Shown here piece by piece: positions 6,610 through 8,488 of a DNA stretch of 8,488 nt. Below the pieces are notes generated by a model. The model did no database searches. It had not been told where the DNA came from and saw nothing but the letters and a program-made list of their open reading frames with translations. The position numbers and the translations under genes were made by a program. Source of the stretch: JBDTOX01 sp039933015 (GTDB lineage: Bacteria > Pseudomonadota > Gammaproteobacteria > Burkholderiales > Methylophilaceae); NCBI GenBank assembly GCA_039933015.1, contig JBDTOX010000094.1, positions 1 to 8,488 of the forward strand. The letters run 5' to 3'. Position 1 is the first letter of the stretch, and each line of letters begins with the position of its first letter.

Positions 6610-6817
6610 TGATTCTTCTGCAAGCTCGCAAATTCTTTTACCAAGGTGCTTTGCGTGGCGCGCTCCACCTGCAAACTGCCAGTATCCGATTAGATAGCCT
6701 GATAAAATCAACTATCCTAAACCAGAAAGCACCAATACCACGGACGTAGAGAGCACACCAAGACATGCTTGGCACTGACACCGAATGACGCTGCAGCCGG
6801 CGCGTGACTTGCTTCAT
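6606..6817 (-). pseudogene. Remnant of a DUF6776-like coiled-coil membrane protein gene
   Basis: Starting 37 nt after the argC stop, an ATG at 6817 opens MKQVTRRLQR. After an apparent one-base loss near 6786 the next frame reads FGVSAKHVLVCSLRPWYW, which fits the N-terminus and start of the membrane segment of the small protein usually found after argC in betaproteobacteria. That frame is broken by TAG (6717-6719), TGA (6708-6710) and TAA (6690-6692), then resumes as LQVERATQSTLVKEFASLQ (about 6674-6618), a heptad-like coiled-coil piece, and ends at a TAA (6606-6608). The rest of the gene is gone. The family name is from memory; decay by frameshift, stops and deletion is seen in the sequence. 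Confidence 0.6.
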
Positions 6818-6853
6818 CGTCCACGGCTCATGGCATCCAACTCAGGGTGGTGC

Positions 6854-7888
6854 TCATGGTAAAAGCGGTACAACTTCCAGGCCCGTATTCTCGGCAAATC
6901 CGAACATAATGTTCATATTCTGCACGGCTTGACCGGCAGCACCCTTCACCAGGTTGTCAATCACCGACAATACCACTACAGTGTCGCCCCCCTGGGGCCG
7001 CTGCACCGCTATCCTGCAGTGGTTGGAGCCACGCACCGAGCGCGTTTCAGGGTATGTACCCTGGGGTAGCACATCAACGAAACGTTCCTGCGCATAACGA
7101 CTCTCGAACAGCTGCTGTAAATCAACATCTTTAGTCAGTTTAGCGTAAAGCGTGGCATGGATGCCGCGTATTAATGGCACTAGGTGCGGCACAAAAGTCA
7201 GTCCAACTTTTTTGTTAGCCATTTCGCTTAACCCCTGGCTGATTTCCGGCAAATGCCGATGTCCGGCTACGCCATAAGCCTTGAAATTATCACCAGCTTC
7301 TGCAAACAGAATATGCGTCTCGGCCTTACGTCCTGCACCGCTGACCCCTGACTTGACGTCAGCAATCAAATAGCTTTCATCGACAACCCCAGCTTCAAGC
7401 AAGGGCATAAAACCCAGCTGTACTGCTGTCGGATAACAACCAGGATTGGCTACCAGCTGTGCTGTACGGATTTTTTCCCGGTTTAGCTCAGGCAGGCCGT
7501 ATACCGCTTCTGTCAGCAAGTCTGGGCAAGCATGGGCCATGCCATACCATTTCTCCCAAACGGCAACGTCACGAATACGGAAATCAGCAGCCAGATCAAC
7601 TATGCGCACACCTTGAGCTAGCAAATCGCGTGTTTGTTGCATGGCTATGCCGTTAGGTGTGGCAAAAAATACCACATCGCAAGCACCCAGATCTGCTTGG
7701 GCTGGATCAGTAAAAGCGAGGTCGATATAACCGCGCAGGCTCGGGAACATGTCTGTGACTGGCATGCCCGCTTCACCACGCGAAGTGATTACAGCTAATT
7801 CGGCGCCAGGATGCACTGCCAGCAAACGCAGCAGCTCTACACCGGTGTAGCCAGTACCGCCCACTATGCCTATTTTTAGTTTATTCAT
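6854..7888 (-). CDS. argC: N-acetyl-gamma-glutamyl-phosphate reductase
   Basis: NADPH-dependent enzyme of arginine synthesis that reduces N-acetyl-glutamyl-5-phosphate to the semialdehyde in the cytoplasm. The N-terminus shows the dinucleotide-binding GIVGGTGYTGVELLRLL. The catalytic cysteine lies in NPGCYPTA (C151) and the catalytic histidine region is GHRHLPE (about 209-215), followed by the substrate-binding HLVPLIRGIHATLYA. I chose the ATG at 7888 (344 residues, MNKLKIG) over an in-frame GTG at 7903, because the ATG gives the usual family start and GGGTGG lies about 7 nt upstream. It follows rpsI after a terminator and a short AT-rich gap, so it probably has its own promoter. The sequence downstream is decayed coding DNA. 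It is separate from other arg genes, as is common. Confidence 0.97.
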   Translation of the reverse strand: MNKLKIGIVGGTGYTGVELLRLLAVHPGAELAVITSRGEAGMPVTDMFPSLRGYIDLAFTDPAQADLGACDVVFFATPNGIAMQQTRDLLAQGVRIVDLAADFRIRDVAVWEKWYGMAHACPDLLTEAVYGLPELNREKIRTAQLVANPGCYPTAVQLGFMPLLEAGVVDESYLIADVKSGVSGAGRKAETHILFAEAGDNFKAYGVAGHRHLPEISQGLSEMANKKVGLTFVPHLVPLIRGIHATLYAKLTKDVDLQQLFESRYAQERFVDVLPQGTYPETRSVRGSNHCRIAVQRPQGGDTVVVLSVIDNLVKGAAGQAVQNMNIMFGFAENTGLEVVPLLP

Positions 7889-7926
7889 GTAATTGCCACC
7901 CACAAATTAAGGCCAACGATCAACTA

Positions 7927-7941
7927 TTCGCCGCTGGCGAA
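7927..7941 (-). promoter_or_regulatory. Small perfect dyad in the argC leader
   Basis: TTCGCC (7927-7932) and GGCGAA (7936-7941) are exact inverted repeats around GCT, just downstream of a possible argC promoter. No U-tract follows on either strand, so it is not a terminator. It does not look like an ArgR box. It may be a weak leader hairpin, an operator, or chance. Confidence 0.25.
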
Positions 7942-7948
7942 GCGTTAA

Positions 7949-7976
7949 ATAGTATCAAAAATCCAAGCAGAGATAA
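7949..7976 (-). promoter_or_regulatory. Possible argC promoter with extended -10
   Basis: On the minus strand: TTATCT (7971-7976), a 16-nt spacer and TACTAT (7949-7954) preceded by TG, an extended -10 form. The -35 is poor and the -10 moderate. It sits between the rpsI terminator and argC, where a promoter would be needed if termination is efficient. Confidence 0.35.
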
Positions 7977-7995
7977 TATATGCCGCGCCAAATAC

Positions 7996-8019
7996 AAAAA
8001 AGCCGCATAAAGCGGCTTT
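7996..8019 (-). terminator. Intrinsic terminator of the rplM-rpsI operon
   Basis: On the minus strand AAAGCCGC pairs with GCGGCTTT around a 5-nt loop (TTTAT) and runs into TTTTTT. The 8-bp stem with four-base GC core and T-run lies 18 nt after the rpsI stop codon. It should end the ribosomal protein transcript and separate it from argC. Confidence 0.88.
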
Positions 8020-8037
8020 GTTTGCAACACTCTTAGC

Positions 8038-8430
8038 TTAGCGCTTGGAGAATTGTTTACGGCGACGCGCTTTGCGTAGGCCAACTTTTTTACGTTCAAC
8101 TTCGCGTGCATCGCGGGTCACAAAGCCTGCTTTGGACAATGCGCTCTTTAGCGCCGCATCATAATCGATTAGCGCACGCGTGATGCCGTGACGCACAGCG
8201 CCAGCTTGGCCTGATTCACCACCACCATCAACGTTAACCAGTATATCGAAGCTGGCTTCGTTATTGGTCAAAGCCAGTGGCTGACGCAGAATCATGCGTG
8301 AGGTTACACGTGAGAAGTACTCATCCACGGGCTTGTCGTTAACAACAATATTGCCTTTGCCGGATTTCAGAAATACACGAGCCACAGAGCTTTTGCGGCG
8401 GCCAGTGCCGTAGTTATATTTACCGATCAT
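8038..8430 (-). CDS. rpsI: 30S ribosomal protein S9
   Basis: Small-subunit ribosomal protein whose C-terminal tail reaches the P-site tRNA anticodon arm. The 130-residue length equals the E. coli protein. It shows YGTGRRKSSVARVFL near the N-terminus, VNVDGGGESGQAGAVRHGI in the middle, and the basic tail ending QFSKR, with the conserved terminal lysine-arginine. The ATG at 8430 is preceded by AAAGGA at a 10-nt spacing. It follows rplM by 25 nt in the usual rplM-rpsI operon and is followed by a clear terminator. Confidence 0.98.
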   Translation of the reverse strand: MIGKYNYGTGRRKSSVARVFLKSGKGNIVVNDKPVDEYFSRVTSRMILRQPLALTNNEASFDILVNVDGGGESGQAGAVRHGITRALIDYDAALKSALSKAGFVTRDAREVERKKVGLRKARRRKQFSKR

Positions 8431-8455
8431 AGCTATTTTATCCTTTACCTAGGCT

Positions 8456-8488
8456 TTAGACTTGACCTTGGATTTTCAGGGGTTGCGG
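8456..8488 (-). CDS. rplM: 50S ribosomal protein L13, last codons only (truncated by window edge)
   Basis: The last 11 codons, ending in TAA at 8456-8458, read PQPLKIQGQV. This matches the end of proteobacterial L13 (…HAAQQPQ-L-I) plus a short tail of four extra residues. Identification rests on this short match and on the conserved rplM-rpsI order. The rest of the gene lies beyond the right edge. Confidence 0.8.
   Translation of the reverse strand, partial: PQPLKIQGQV

Noticed and set aside
6244..6612. A 122-codon plus-strand frame over erpA and the bactofilin remnant.
   Set aside because: It is antisense to the conserved erpA start and to the readable bactofilin codons, and its peptide matches nothing I recognise.
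7927..7941. A possible ArgR operator for argC.
   Set aside because: The dyad GC-rich sequence does not resemble the AT-rich ARG box; kept only as an unexplained small hairpin.
7920..8111. A 63-codon minus-strand frame overlapping the end of rpsI and the terminator.
   Set aside because: It is a shifted frame of rpsI and runs through the terminator hairpin; no family features.

Overview
This window looks like a piece of a betaproteobacterial chromosome, most likely from the Nitrosomonadales and possibly near Gallionellaceae. The evidence is the 5' end of a 16S rRNA gene with betaproteobacterial sequence, and the familiar betaproteobacterial gene order rplM-rpsI-argC-(two small genes)-erpA near anmK, an M23 peptidase gene, tyrS and an rRNA operon. 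The family assignment rests on memory of 16S sequences and is tentative. Nothing points to a phage, transposon, CRISPR array or defence system; this is core chromosome.

Layout. Positions 1-289 hold the first ~290 nt of 16S rRNA on the minus strand. Upstream of it (290-590) lies a transcribed leader with a clear boxA antitermination site. Positions 588-805 hold a striking array of three consecutive rRNA-type promoters, two of them inside near-identical 87/88-bp tandem repeats, each with TTGACC, a 16-nt spacer, a TAnAAT-type -10 and an identical GC-rich discriminator. The tyrosyl-tRNA synthetase gene tyrS (850-2046, minus) lies just upstream and reads toward the rRNA operon. Divergent from tyrS, on the plus strand, are an M23 murein endopeptidase gene and anmK (anhydro-MurNAc kinase), which overlap by one base and form a small cell-wall turnover operon. 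They are followed by gltA (citrate synthase) and a perfect bidirectional terminator.

On the minus strand, reading from the right edge, are the last codons of rplM, then rpsI, a terminator, argC, a ~450-bp interval of decayed coding sequence, and erpA with its own strong promoter. The decayed interval contains recognisable fragments of two genes that normally sit between argC and erpA in betaproteobacteria: a small coiled-coil membrane protein (DUF6776-like) and a bactofilin. They are joined by an apparent deletion and broken by stops and frameshifts.

The best second-look items are the triplicated rRNA promoter and the two-gene decay between argC and erpA. I see no convincing novel multi-gene system; the remaining genes are intact and conventional.
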